DNA of 64,000 bases from Lethocerus indicus (Eukaryota > Arthropoda > Insecta > Hemiptera > Belostomatidae), in the NCBI GenBank assembly GCA_019843655.1, contig JACDQD010000004.1, positions 3,410,001 to 3,474,000 on the forward strand. The letters are read 5' to 3'. Both the position numbers and the translations under genes were made by a program. Below the pieces are notes generated by a model that saw only the letters and a list, made by a program, of their open reading frames with translations, made no database searches and was not told the origin of the DNA. This document shows positions 1 through 12,639 of the stretch, one piece after another. The first letter of the stretch is position 1, and every line of letters begins with the position of its first letter.

Positions 1-770
1 GTATTACCGATAATTATTACCATATCGACATACATTGTTTCGACCCCATATATAAATAAAGCAAATATAGATATTCTCAACGCCAAACTGACAACCGATA
101 CATTGCCGGGTAAAAGAGGAACGGGACAATTCTACAATTCCGAACACGATCACTAAACAATAGAGTTCTAGGGTTTTTATTGTAAATTTTCCCGATTATC
201 ACAACAATATTGTTAAAAATCCACGATTAATGTACTATAATATTTAAGTATATATATGTAGAAAGGCCAATAGGCCGGAATGCATATAGGAATCGCCATT
301 TGTATATCGTTCTATCGATGTAATATTTGTATTTAAGGAAATAAAAATTATTTGTATCTTGTAACTAAACAAAATTAATAAATTTATATACATAAATTAA
401 ACAGCTGTACAATATTTGATTCGCCCCAAATGATCTGCGGTAGACATATCAAATTTCATAAAGTTGGTAACGCTGAAAAACGGTAAAAGAGGGCAAAAAA
501 GTGCGCTTCGGCGGTCTTCATACTTCGTATTTGAACAGGCCAATAAATAAATATTGGACGAAATGTCGGAATTAATTTTGTAATAATAGGTTCGGGGCCT
601 TTTACCCAACCGCAGTGCGTATTGCGCAACAGAGTTGTCGGGGGGATATCGGGCCGTTGCTCTCAATGAAATTACATATTACGCTGTAAGGGTACTTGGA
701 TGATATTTTTAAATTTTCGATCTACCGCTTTCTATTTATTTTTTATTCCGACACGTATATAAAATATATA
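1..770. other. AT-rich intergenic DNA, no gene seen
   Basis: Only short chance open frames occur here. None has splice signals, a recognisable domain or a coding-like composition. I see no repeat copy shared with the rest of the window. Confidence 0.5.
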
Positions 771-915
771 CACAGTACAAGTGACAGTGACAGTGCAGTG
801 AGGATGCCGCTACTGAAGATGGCGAGCAGTCGAAACCGGTCTAGCAGAAGACCAAACCAGCGAGAGGAGCCAGAAGCACAACAAATCTACGATATTTTAA
901 AGTATATAGTGTGCC
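771..915 (+). repeat. Foldback-family repeat, arm in right-arm orientation
   Basis: This copy runs from the GTACAAGTGACAGTG tract through GAAGATGGCGAGCAG and CCGGTCTAGCAGAAG to AAATCTACG. The same ordered blocks form both arms of the palindromic element at 59.46-60.19 kb and occur in reverse orientation at 2.27-2.45 kb. It is non-coding; the frame that crosses it is incidental. Confidence 0.7.
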
Positions 916-1340
916 CACAATCTAATGGACCCTAAGCAATATATTCCTTGGGACAAAATATACTCCCAATATCCTGAGATAGGAAAACACTACTTTCGAT
1001 TAACCTAAACGAATTACACATCATGGTTCGATGCACGCCATTGTTACAGTATATACTGTCATCGGCCGCAAGACATATGTGGAATTTTGTACTGTATATG
1101 TTACATAGAAGTAGGGCTCAACCGAGGTGTTTCAAAACCGTCCACCCTAGGATAAGCGAAATTCTAATTCTAATAAGTGAAACGCGATCCGACGAAACCT
1201 GTCGGTGGGGTGGGGGTGGGGGCAGTTGAAATATCAGTTCATATTTTGATGATGAGCAGGTGTAGGGAGGTGGTGGGCCTCCGAAGAAAACACAGACAGC
1301 TGGGAGCCGGTGCCCGCTATCATAACACCACGCTCTTCTA

Positions 1341-1391
<51 letters not shown>
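1341..1391. repeat. (TC)n microsatellite
   Basis: A nearly pure TC dinucleotide tract of about 50 bp. It makes the spurious SLSLSL peptide seen in one frame. Confidence 0.95.
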
Positions 1392-1392
<1 letters not shown>

Positions 1393-1499
1393 AACAGACT
1401 TATTAACACTCCCTATTAACCGCTGGCCGGCGTTCTAATCCCGGACCGAGCTATTCAGTTACACAAGACAGATTGGATGATCCTAGGCCGTTGTCTCCA

Positions 1500-1680
1500 C
1501 AGCCCTCTGGTCCTGTGAACATTAACTTTTCAACTAATTTATTCTCGAGCGAAGGTTTCCGCGACCTGATTTGTCCCAGGGCTTTTCCTCTCTTTGGAAA
1601 CCACCCGTGTCGAGTGTTGTCCGCTTACGACGTTTCGCAAACCCTTACTCGTTCCATCATCAGGGTCCAACTGAAGAGTC
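1500..1680 (+). repeat. SINE-like dispersed repeat, copy 1
   Basis: The blocks GGAAACCACCC and AACCCTTACTCGTTC appear in the same order, about 50-60 bp apart, in NSD intron 18 (29,776-29,925). That points to a short dispersed element. No poly-A tail or clear target-site duplication is visible, so the class is uncertain. Confidence 0.45.
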
Positions 1681-2269
1681 GATTTGGGGTCCAATATATT
1701 ATTAGGGGGATGAAAACTTGTTTGCTCTCGCATTTCCGGGAAACATTCTCTTTATGTGGACCTGACGGGATGTCCTATTATGTAGTAATAACGGAATCCT
1801 ACTGAGTATGGCGAATAGCCGGTATAGCAAGTCTAACTTAGGACCGTACGCGAGACCGGAGACGGCAAATGACAGGAGTGGTGATATTCCAAACATTAAC
1901 TCCCAGATAATGGCTTAAAATAATTAATTATTGCTCAATTAAATTATCGAGTCAAATCGCCTCTAACTATTTCACATATGAAAAACATAATGAAGTAATT
2001 GGATTTAGGGGTGGCGGGAGGGCTGCAGGGCTATCGAGTTACACCATATATCCATTGCAGCGATGTTATCCATTTCGGTGACCGTCCTCATCCCTATTTA
2101 TTACTTGTACTCCCACAGTAACATCCCCAATCAGATGCTCGATGGCACGCGCCATATTATAATCATATAATGAGAATTATGTCCCATTATGCGGCCACCC
2201 ATTCTTCGGATCAGCTTTTTCCCAGCCTCTTTGTTGCAGAGGAATGCACAACTCATGAAATTGTAACTA

Positions 2270-2450
2270 GCTAAAATATTTATTCTCATGCCGTAGATTT
2301 CGTGTGTTTCTGTCCCCTCTCGCAGGTTTGGCCTTTTGCTAGACCGGTTTCGGCTGCTCGCCATCTTCAGTAGCGCTGTTGGTCGCTTTTGGCACTTTGG
2401 ATGTTTTTTGGGCATCCTCACTGCACTGTCACTGTCATTTGTACTGTGAA
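2270..2450 (-). repeat. Foldback-family repeat, left-arm orientation
   Basis: It runs from GTAGATTTCGTGTG through CTCTCGCAGGTTTGG, GACCGGTTTCGGCTGC and GCATCCTCACTGCACTG, the order seen in the left arm of the 59.5-kb palindrome. It ends where a hairpin-family copy begins at about 2,453. Confidence 0.75.
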
Positions 2451-2452
2451 CT

Positions 2453-2585
2453 AGGGCCCCCTGAGGGTGTGGCGGACATGTACTGAACTAAAGTTGGGTT
2501 CACTTGCACCGATAAACTAGATTACTAAAAATAAACTTTTTTCAATAAATTTCTGATCAATAGGAAATCTTTTATGATCGTGCCA
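2453..2585 (+). repeat. Hairpin-family repeat (CCCTGAGGG core), copy 1
   Basis: It starts with CCCCCTGAGGGTG, passes GTACTGAACTAAAG and continues through AAAAATAAACTTTTTTCAAT to TTTTATGATCG. The copy at 63,345-63,506 matches nearly base for base along the whole length. Shorter copies lie at 7,235-7,310 and 55,040-55,120. The core is a 9-bp odd palindrome within a wider inverted repeat. This looks like a non-autonomous mobile element of unknown class. Confidence 0.65.
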
Positions 2586-2594
2586 AAGTGAGTC

Positions 2595-2650
2595 GCACTG
2601 CTACTGAAGTTGCCGAACAACCGAAACCAGTCCAGCAAAAGACTAGCGTC
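2595..2650 (+). repeat. Decayed foldback-family fragment
   Basis: It retains GCTACTGAAG, CCGAAACCAGTCCAGCAAAAG and neighbouring blocks of the foldback arm, with several substitutions. Confidence 0.5.
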
Positions 2651-5600
2651 CGTATACAAGAAAAATAAAGTATTCAGTACTTATATTTGTACATTCAATT
2701 ATAATAGTGTTTGTAAATTGAAGCGGGTTTGAATCCCGCCAGCGAATCAAATTTTCCTTCAAATTGGAAACGGATCAGTATAGATGAGTTCAAAAACTCA
2801 TTGGTTGGAGAGAAAAAATACCCTCCGCGTAAGGGTTTTTAGTGTTCCCCTTGAAAAAAATATCGGTGAGTGGAGGCCGAATATGGCGAGGGTAATGATA
2901 TACTAAAACGTTTTGTCGGCCCGATAGTAATTGGCAGATTGGTGTTCTTTGTGGTGGGTTTTCGAACCCACACACTGGCACTGAGGGGTCGTCACTACAG
3001 ACCCTACCCTTCCCCCTCCTCCCCCACCGCGATATTAATACAAGCTAGGGGGTGTTTTCGGATTAGGATCGCATCCCCTGTCATCCGTATCAATCACTTT
3101 ACAGGTTTTTTTGTTGTTCCACCCTTATTATCGACCCTTATTATGCGGTCCGGGGGTTAGCCGCGAGTAGAGGCACGCGAGCCCCGGTCCCGCTATCATC
3201 CCCCCTAATCTGGCATATTGTCTCCGTCGTAACCTCGCTTTTACATCCCCATCGCATTATTGATATTGGGACAGTTTTTCTCATGGCCCAGGGGGTTGGC
3301 AGGCTCCCGTACCGAGATTTGAGGGCCCGACCGCGGTCGCAAATCGTAAAATAATTACATTTTAATGGTTATTACATCCGGATAGCGGTGAGCCGAAGCA
3401 GGTCTTGTAAGAAGAAAAACATCGTGGGCTCTTAAGAAAAATCTTAATAAGTTATAACATTAATTTGTACTGATCGAACCATCATAGTTATCAATGGAGT
3501 TTCCGGTGGTACAATTTTTCACTATTCTAAAGGGGTACCTAAACGTACTAATATATCCAGTGATTTTTAAAGAAATTACATCATACTGCACTATAATGTG
3601 CTCTATTTCCTCAGGATCCTAGTGACAAAAAGTTTATTTCATATCCCGGTTATTTAACTAAGAGAAATAATATAAGATGCAATGACTTTCAGGTTTCAGA
3701 TCTGTATGTAGGGTGAGGTTGGAGACATATCGGTTATTTTCCTTGATATTTTCGACGGTAACGTTGGTTCGATAGTTCAACTCCGTTCAACAGTATTACA
3801 AAAAAAAAATAGATATAGAGGATATTAAGTGATTCTAATTGTGCTCGCGAAAAGTTTCCCTCGTTCAAAAAAGCGGCAAAATCAGTCGAGGAGACGGACT
3901 ATCGAAAAAACTTTTATTATTTTTGTATCGTTGTTTTGAGGCTGGAAAAAAATTACTCGGGGGTTGTATTTGGCCACCCTGGTCTGTGCTTGTGGGGGTG
4001 GGGATCATGGTGTATATAACATTACGTGGGGGGTTTTAAATTTAGTTTCCGGACATGGGGGGGGGGGGTTGGTTCCCATACCCATCACCCCTCACTCCCT
4101 CTCTCTCTTTCTCTCTCTCCATCCCTCTCCCTCTCACTCTCCCTCTCTCTCTCTCTCCCCCCACCAACAATGGGAAGTGGGCTCCGGACGGCGGAAGTAA
4201 AAGGGGTGAGAGGGGGGTAATCCTAGACGCGGGGGAAGATGACCGCACTACCTGTCCACTCTATCCCCTTTTACCTGCACTCATCCGGGAAGTCTCGTCC
4301 GCCTCCTGTCACTTTATTCACACCACACGCACATAGGGAACTGTATCATCCACTAAGCACAGATAGGGTAACTTCCATCAAGTTCCTCTCAATCAACCCT
4401 CAAATATCTGGAATTCTCTCAAAGTGCAATAGCACTGGCATTTTGACTGTGTTATCCCTTTTGCGAGCCAGTACATGTCCTGGAATACGAAATGGGGGGG
4501 GGGACATCACCGTCCAGAACCTAAAGATTTGGGACTCTATTATTTTTTCTCTTTCATTTATTGTCTAATCAATCGTTATGTTTACAGAAACTGGTATTTT
4601 TGGAAGTATGTCGGGTATGGAGATTCGACATGGGTACCGTGCACTATTGTCAGCGGTAGACTTATAAGTCTTCGGTTCACCATTTTTATTTAAATACTGG
4701 TTCTTGAAGTGGATTGAATTTTATTTACAAATACGCCATTGCACCGATTGATTAGTCAACAGGGGAGGAGAGGATGCGGGCACGTTGGGCGTTGGGCGTT
4801 TCAACCGTGTTTCTAATCTGGGCCTTTTAGGAGGCGACAAAGGCCCTTGGGGTGGTGGGGGGTGGGGGTGGTGACCGTTCAAGCGTTTATATCTGATGTT
4901 CTGTGGGCGGCCGCCGACTGCGTGTTGACACTCGGGATAATCGGGGGGCCCACCTACACCGCCCTCCCCTAAACCACCTGTGTTTGCTCACCTGAATACA
5001 ACACGCTCCTAAACAATGTATCCAGAACCTTGCCCGTACACAATATTCTTTTATCTTCGAGTTAAACCGGTATTACAATTTTACCACCGGTGGCCCGATC
5101 GAAGCTGTTGCGGTTGTTGATCGTTCTTCGGACTGCCCAATCAGAATTAATTATTAAAGCGTTAAATATAATTATAACGTTTAATATATACTAAATTTAT
5201 AATAATTATACGCGACGTTATTTATATTACGCGACTATTATTATTAATATAACGTAATAGTGTCAGGGCCGCCGGCACTAAAATATTACTTCGTGTTACA
5301 TGACATACATACCTGACTACATATAATCATGATATAATACACACATTTGTTGAATGCAATCGCGTCACTTTGATAGTTATACAAGTCATATGCTATAATC
5401 GTTGGAACTTTTCATTGAAAATATAGTATAATAGTGTGGAACTCGATAATTTGAAAGTTCAGAATCGACTTTAATTGATAATTTGAAGGAAATATTTTAC
5501 GCCTCCATAGACTGAAACTAAAGTTTAAGATAACTATAATTTAAAATGATAATAGTATAGTTTAGAGATTACAAACAGTTTTCCCAACGGATTTACAAGT

Positions 5601-6329
5601 ATCGCAAAACCTTTCAACAAATGAGTTAATTATATGAACAAGATAAAAGAACAATAGTTCAACAAAAAAACACTAATGTAATTTTAACGCTAATGTAATC
5701 CACCAACAACCCCTTTAGATCGGAGTTTTCGTCCAACTTTTTGTTTTAATGTAGAACTCATTACTTTGGATTTGAAAAAAAGAGATACGTTAGATTTGTC
5801 GAAAGCGCATAACTGGCCGTAAGCTGACAATTGCGCTTTATGGGCAAAATAAAAAACATACATTAACCGACCGAAAAACTATTATAATTCGGAAACTCCG
5901 GCAACAATATAAGAAGAAAAAGCGAGGAATTTCATACATAACGTTGGTGCGTCACTAATCTGAAACGGAAAATGTTATTATGTTCCGAACGCCCGCCTAA
6001 TATAAAGCGAATGAGTTGGCTCTCTCTCTGTCACATAATCATTAAATTAGTCGGACCCGGTTATTACTTTTGTTTTTGGAACATTCAGTTGATTCAATAA
6101 AAGGTACTCGTCCGTTAGCCGGGCGCAAAAGGCACCAACCGATCTTTTTTTTTACAAAAATTAAGAAAGAAAGGAAACCGCGCTTTGTTTCGAAAGAAAT
6201 CAGAGAATAGAGCACATGGCCCCAAACGAACATTCCCCTTATGATTGTAAGAAATTTTGCGGAATTCTACATTATTTGGCGATTTTTCGCTTGCGCCCGG
6301 CTAACAGAAAAGTACCCAATAAAATATAG
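2651..6329. other. Intergenic DNA with low-complexity tracts, no gene supported
   Basis: I see no exon-like open frame with splice signals on either strand. The stretch contains a poly-G and CT-rich block near 4.06-4.16 kb and a second short G-run near 4,494. A T-arm-like GGTTTGAATCCCGCC at about 2,728 lacks a credible A box, so it is not called as a tRNA. Confidence 0.4.
4057..4161. repeat. Poly-G run followed by CT-rich simple sequence
   Basis: A G-run of 12 bases (4,057-4,068) is followed by an imperfect CT/CCT tract (4,089-4,161). Overlapping frames on both strands here are products of the simple sequence. Confidence 0.9.
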
Positions 6330-6334
6330 TCGAT

Positions 6335-6425
6335 CAAAACATCCCCAATCGGCCCCCGTTGACAGGAAGGGTACTGAAGACGGCCAACAGCCAAACCGGC
6401 CCGGCGCAAGACCACGATATTCCTC
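6335..6425 (+). repeat. Decayed foldback-family fragment
   Basis: The string GTACTGAAGACGGCCAACAG, followed by CCAAACCGGCCCGGCGCAAG, parallels GAAGATGGCGAGCAG and CCGGTCTAGCAAAAG of better copies. It is strongly diverged. Confidence 0.4.
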
Positions 6426-7234
6426 ACAACCGGGTATTCCGAATTACCTTCACTTTGAAGTGATATATTTTTTTTTTATTATTCCCTTCGTTTTTGCCCC
6501 CATATTCAGCGGGCCTGTGTAGGGACGATTTGCCCGACACAATATCTGGTTCCTTCGCGCGACTTTGTGTACGTGTGAGTTTGTGTATAGAGGAGGACAG
6601 TGTTAATAATGGCATTGGGTTGGGAGAGAGATACACAGAGACAGGCAGGCACACACGGACAGAGCGCCACCGATATAGAAGGGCTTCCTTCACTCTTGAT
6701 CAGAAGTGCCCTTGTAGGGCCTCTCTCTACCGACAGCCAAACCTAATTATCAACCTCCGACTACACTTACTGCCCTCATAGTTGTACCGGCTAGCACGAC
6801 CGTCAAATAGTATAATACAGCCGAAAGTGTTTCGAAACCTTGAATTCAGATTCGTTACAACGCGTATACGTTAAGTCTGCCATTTAGAATGAGACAGCTA
6901 GCCAAACCTTACCGTTACTACACTCCGAAACGAAGATAACAAAAGAAGGCATTGTTTCCAATAATCAATCAAATATAATTCATTTAAGGTTATTAGCGCA
7001 GGCGTAACGTTATTATTATATGTTTAAAAGGAATGAACTAGAGAATATATCGGAATGAAGAGTTTTATTATTTTATGTTATCTGTTTCGAATCGGCCCGT
7101 GTAGAAATTTTTTAACTATTGATTATTGATTTAAATTTATTAATTAAACGCTCTATAATTTCTAGATCTATAATCGAAGAAAATATAATTTAAAGTTATT
7201 AGCGTAGACATCGCAATATTAATTAGTTGAAATA

Positions 7235-7310
7235 TTTGGGTTCACGAGCACCGCGGCGCTAGCGCCCCCCCTGAGGGTGGCGCGGGGATGCACTCAACTA
7301 AAGTTCGATA
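7235..7310 (+). repeat. Hairpin-family repeat, copy 2 (short)
   Basis: It has GCACCGCGGCGCTAGCG, then CCCCCTGAGGGTGG and CAACTAAAGTTCG, the core order of the family, without the long A/T-rich tail present in the 2.45-kb and 63.4-kb copies. Confidence 0.6.
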
Positions 7311-7514
7311 CTGGATCAATGAATACTACGTCAAGAATAACCACAAGTAGCATCGAATTTTAATAAATTCATGGATGGAGTGGACCGGGTAGATCGAATG
7401 GACTCTATGTATTGTTTTTTTTAGAAAATCATTAAAATGGTGGCGGAAGGTTTTTCTGGGAATTGAAATTTCCTCCATTTAAATTATTTCATTTTGTATA
7501 AAGCCGCTTGCAAA

Positions 7515-7990
7515 ATTATCGAGACTAAACCGATGTCGCGTAAGACATTTATTTGAGAAATAGTCGTCTCACTAGTTGGTGATTTTCGCGAATGGGAAAT
7601 TGCACGATAGGGAAGGTCTTCAACATCGGACAATGGGCAGAGATCGGCTGGGAAACTATCTCTACTAAACTGCACATCTTGCAACCCGATGGTACAGAAA
7701 AACATAACCACTGCTTAGTGTGTTCTAATCGTAAGTTGCCAGGAGGAAGGAAAACAACAGTAGACTTTTGTGAAACGTGCAAGAGAAAACCATTCCTTCT
7801 TGTCAGAGATTGCTTCAAAAAATACCGCGCATTAAAAACATATAAATAATTATTAGAAATTCTATTTTTAACAAAACAAAAATAAATGAATATAAATGAA
7901 TAATAAAACAAAATGTTTTCATATTTGTTAAAAATAATTACAACCCGGTGAGAATCAAACATGTGAAAAGTCGCGTCCGATAAGGGTTAA
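7515..7990 (+). pseudogene. piggyBac-like transposase C-terminal relic
   Basis: The frame at 7,592-7,849 ends in a cysteine-rich module: HNHCLVCSNRK, then TTVDFCETCKRKP and DCFKKYRALK. This C-x2-C ... C-x2-C ... CF..Y pattern is the zinc-binding C-terminus of piggyBac-family transposases. Just upstream, another frame reads EIVVSLVGDFREW, like the segment that normally precedes this module, but a stop and a frame shift separate the two. About 140 bp after the stop codon comes GGG then TTAA (7,984-7,990), as expected for a piggyBac right end and target site. The catalytic core and left end are not seen, so this is a 5'-truncated, broken copy. Confidence 0.7.
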
Positions 7991-8754
7991 TGAATAAAAA
8001 CATATATCAGATTTTTTGTTTTAAACTATTTTATTTTCACAACTGTAAAATATAATCAGTGTAGCACTGTTGACGATCGACGGAGAAGAAACGCACTGGC
8101 TTTCCTTCTTTTTTAAAATGTTATTTATTTACATTTTGGAACATTATTCGGGAAAAATAAGATAAGTGACTCGTCTAAGTGAGAACGTGAAGTGCACACA
8201 CTTATCGAGGTGTAACAGATTTAAATATTTTTTTCTAGCTAAAAGAAAAATTTAACACCCGTAATTATCAAAAACTGAGGATAAATTTTCTCTGTACGCC
8301 TTGGGAGGGCGCTAATTTTTATCGATTCGTACCGGAATTATTAAACCCAGATAAGATAAACTGCCGACTACTTTTCGAATTTTGGATGATATTATCGAGT
8401 GCTTCTTTTCTGCAATATGGAGATAACGCATTTGGAGTTTTATCTCGACCTTTGTACAGTGCCCGTCCCTAGCACGGCCTTATGTACGGCACCTTCTTAA
8501 CCTTCCCAATTTTACCGACTAGAGTGAGCAGAAAATAAAACGAGACGATTCGGAAACGAATAAACACGCCGCCTGGACATTGCCAACTGGATTCCAAGTT
8601 CCCGAAATTTTATCGCCACGAATATAGTTATTTATTTCGATAAAGTTTCTAATAAATAAAAAAAGAACACAATTACAGTATATGGTACCCGTTAGTCGTT
8701 GTTAGATGGTATGGACTACCCTATTCGAAAGAATCATTCTGGCAATCTGAATTT

Positions 8755-8880
8755 TAACGAAACAGTCGAAACCAGTCTGGCGAAACTGTCTAATTGCGTG
8801 ACTTATCAAAATGACTTAACTCTCCGGGACTTAAAAACATATTGCGCTTTCAGAGATTCGAAACCCTCGCGGACCACCTA
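8755..8880 (+). repeat. Decayed foldback-family fragment
   Basis: AGTCGAAACCAGTCTGGCGAAAC and, further on, CGAAACCCTCGCGGACCACC resemble the arm core and the outer terminus (reverse complement of TGGTCTGCGAGGG) of the 59.5-kb palindrome. Divergence is high. Confidence 0.4.
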
Positions 8881-11800
8881 CCGGGTAACGTAATTAATTT
8901 ATAATTGTTTCGCGTTTAATTTTCAGGCAATAATAGGCGCGAACTCGACTACGTCCGAACACGATACTTTAGGTAAGATCAGAAATTCTGACTTTTATTT
9001 GTGTATTAATTATTTTTCCCAGCCCAAACTAATTGAGTGATATTCGTTATTTTAGAGATTTTTCATTTCTTATTGGCTATAATGCGCGATCATTTACAGT
9101 CGAGCGTAATAGCACCGTGTGCCGTAGGTGGAAAAATAAAAATGCGCCATTTAAAAGATTAAAATTCCGATCATATTAAATAGTTTGCAATGGTAGCCAG
9201 GTCTCGCTTATTCACATTAATAAATATTCGTACAGCTCTCGGGTCTTTCATTTTATTTGTTCACCGAGTCACAGGGAGACGATTTATTTTGTAAGTTTGT
9301 CCTGTTATCGTTTTCCTGCAATATGTAACGTACTTCTCTTCTATGCACGAAGTGAAATTGAAACGAAACGCTGTCAGAACGTCGGGGATATTTGTTGCAA
9401 TGCCGGGGATATGTTGGCACCACTGGTGGCAGCCTTGTAAGACGAAACGTCGTCAATATTGTCCTGTTCCCATCCAAGTTAACTGACTGCGTATTACTTC
9501 GACCGTTTCCTCAACTCCTCTCCTTCTATTTCATCAAATCACATTTTCTGTTCCATTCTAATTGTAAATACCCGAAATACCTATTACATTGCAGACGTCA
9601 TCTCTATTCTCATAGAATTCGACCGAATTCCACGAAAGAAGAAGAGCGCCGTGAATGAAATAATTTTCGTATAAAAGCGATAAACAACCTTTTTATAAAT
9701 GCTCCGAATGGCGACATTTTCGTTTCGCTTCGGCTTCGCTGAGACTTTTAAATTCGTTTAAAAGGAAAAATAGAATTATTTGTCGCCATATTTGCTAGTG
9801 TACACCAAGTCCAACGTTCCGCATAAAATATTCCCTTGCCGAAAGAACGGGCCAAAAAAAACAGCCGGTCAACCGGAAAAACTAAATTTACTAAATAAAT
9901 AATCTAAATGAGTAAACATAAAGAAGAATTACAGATAATAATGAACAACGCCCCTCGCAATTACTAAGGCAGTAACAGTAAGAATTTATTTGTACAAAGT
10001 TGCGGACATGTGATACTGGGAAGAAAATTTTCTTAATTGGCCATAGGCTTTTGACTGAGCCGGGCCTAACAGAATTGAATCGATGGAAAAAAAAATACTA
10101 GACCGGTTTCGGCCTATCATTTTCCCTGCCGATGAATAATACTGTTGGCACTGGCGAGTAAATAGTCATAGCGCAGAGACTTTCGTAGCGACAGTGCTGA
10201 CAGGAAGCTTCATCGGTAGCACTTGCCTTTCCATATTTTTAGCGGTACGCTACTTACGATGACGAAAAGTTCTGAATCCGAACCGGCTTAGGTTCAAAAT
10301 AAGTAGGTGGAAGAGAAAAATCGCACGAGCGATGATATTTCAATCTCGTCTAAACTTTTCGTAAATTCATTACTTACAAAATTCGGCGCGTAGACAATTT
10401 TGGTCGTCTCGTCAGACCAGATTTAAATTTAATTTTAGATCCGCACTTACAACCCGTTTCAGTGCGCGCTTATTCGTTGGGGGAAAAACAATAGAAAATA
10501 CCACTAACGTTTTTATTCGTAATCATTAGAATTATAAAGAAAAGAAACCTCAACGGCTCAGAATAAAATAACCAAGGGATCATGTCGAAGGGACGAGGGT
10601 TCTATTGTCACCCTCCTTCCGAGGTTCTATTCTAAGATGGGCAATAAAACTAATTCAGAAGTCAAAAAGCGTTATACAATACACGAAGAAATACAGCGGC
10701 CAAATTAAATAATCGAAAATATCCAAATTACAGTGAAGAGTTTTCTTCTTTCCAATTAAAAAAAATTAAGTTCATTGCTTATTATTTTATTTTAACTAGC
10801 GCTTTAGTTTTTCTTCAATCCGCCAAGCGTTAATTGAAATAGCGGTAATTTTATATGAAATAATTGCTTCACTTTAAGGAACCTTTAAAATCGATATTAT
10901 AATAATATGAAATAAAATGAAAAAGACATTCTAGGATAATTTTATTTATGGTACATCTGTAATAAGATAATATCGATACATTTTAATATTATTCAAAAAT
11001 GGGATTTGTGAAAGATCTTATATAGTGAAAATAGAAGCTCATGGAATAGTCAGTTTATTTTTTATTATATAAATAGATATAATGAATAATTAATTATATT
11101 AGAAAACTTGCCTATGTATAATGCCTGTGTAATGAGAGATTTTCATGTATAATTTCTGTTATTTAGTTAAAACCATTACTTGATGAATTCTTTAATACAT
11201 ACATATTTTACTAATCATGCATGCGTGCATGTATACATCATGTATAAATTATGAGAAATGGTGAGCAATAATAATAACCAATATGACAGATGTTTTCACT
11301 ATTTTAATACAATTCACATTTGATTTGTAAAATCTTGGCTGTTTTAAACTCTCAACTTATGACTAGAAGATTGTAATGGAATATTTCTTTATATAAATGT
11401 ATAAGAAAACAATTTTTGTACCTTTTTACTTATCCAATAACGAACAATAAGTTGTCCATATCAAAATTTAAATTACTGTTTCCTTTAATGAAGAGATATG
11501 TTTAAACATTATTTAATAGTATTAGTAAACACCCGATAGTTGCAAGTTATACAAAGTGTAACAGATAAATGAAATTAAAAACAATTTTTCTTTCATAAAG
11601 CACTGTATTCATGAGGAAAATAAAATTAAGCATGGTTTCTGTATATTTTGTATTTAATGTGTTTGTTTTTTGTTATTTTACAATCTATCATAAACATAAA
11701 TATTCAGAGTTTATACATTTAATACCTTCAATCGAGTTTACTTTTTATGTTAACATTAATTTAATTTCAAATCTCATATAAATACAAAATTCTAATTATT

Positions 11801-12440
11801 CACAAAATAAAAACACATATATTATACATATATTATTTATATAAACGTTAAAAGGTATTTACAATCGTGTTTACTGAAATTATTGTATTCCTTAAAATCG
11901 TATCACCTTATTTGTAAAGATTAATTAAAGTTTCTCATGTCTATATGCTTATTTTACATGTACTGAAATAATACAATAATTTTATTTTGGTTAGAAAAAC
12001 GATTTGTATACCGTTTTATTTAATATATTTTTAGTTATAATATTCGGCGATTACATTTTATTTTTAGCAAAACGTTACTGTAAAATTAAAATCGGAACAA
12101 AACCAAGGATTATTGTCTTGAAATTATAAGTCAGGAATGGGTGTGTCAGGTCCAGTTTGAAAGGGCCAGTGGACGGTTTAAAATATTCCCGCAAAATTGT
12201 TACCACTTCTAATGCAAAACGCCGTTTTTGAAAATAATTTTAAATTCAATTTCGAATCCGGAATCGGCAATAATTTTATCTAATGTAATGATATCGCCCT
12301 TAAGGGGATCAGTTGAGAGAGTGAAAGCCATTGGGGGGACGTGTACAGAGCATGTTAGGGGGCTTGTGTACTCTCCAAATATCAGTCCTTTAACAGTTTC
12401 TCGGCACTGAAGTCGGCCTTTGGGCCAATTCGCTGTTGTT
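8881..12440. other. AT-rich intergenic DNA, no gene seen
   Basis: There is no supported coding exon. A short GACCGGTTTCGGCC string near 10,104 recalls the foldback arm core but has no flanking similarity. 10.7-12.1 kb is especially AT-rich with many stops in all frames. Confidence 0.45.
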
Positions 12441-12467
12441 ATTATTTAAATGGTTTTAGAATCGAGC

Positions 12468-12530
12468 TCGGTCCAGTGGTAAGAGAGCCCAATTGGTAGT
12501 CGAGTGATAAATATAAGTGTGCTGGACCGA
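12468..12530 (+). repeat. tRNA-like inverted repeat, possible SINE head
   Basis: A perfect 9-bp inverted repeat, TCGGTCCAG and CTGGACCGA, encloses 45 nt. The left part contains CCAGTGGTAAGAG, which resembles a tRNA A box. No convincing B box follows, so a functional tRNA is unlikely. It may be a degenerate tRNA-derived repeat. Confidence 0.3.
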
Positions 12531-12639
12531 TTTGTGTGCGGACCAAGGTAGGTTATGTTTCCATGGCCGACACTATACAAACGGCTTGGTAGTGTCGTTC
12601 GCCCATTTCAATTAAGTGTCTCGGTTATTTAGTTTTGTT

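Noticed and set aside
1473..1805. 110-codon + strand frame
   Set aside because: It runs through a SINE-like repeat shared with NSD intron 18 and shows no domain.
2720..2750. T-arm-like GGTTTGAATCCCGCC considered as a tRNA gene
   Set aside because: No A box, anticodon stem or acceptor stem can be built around it.
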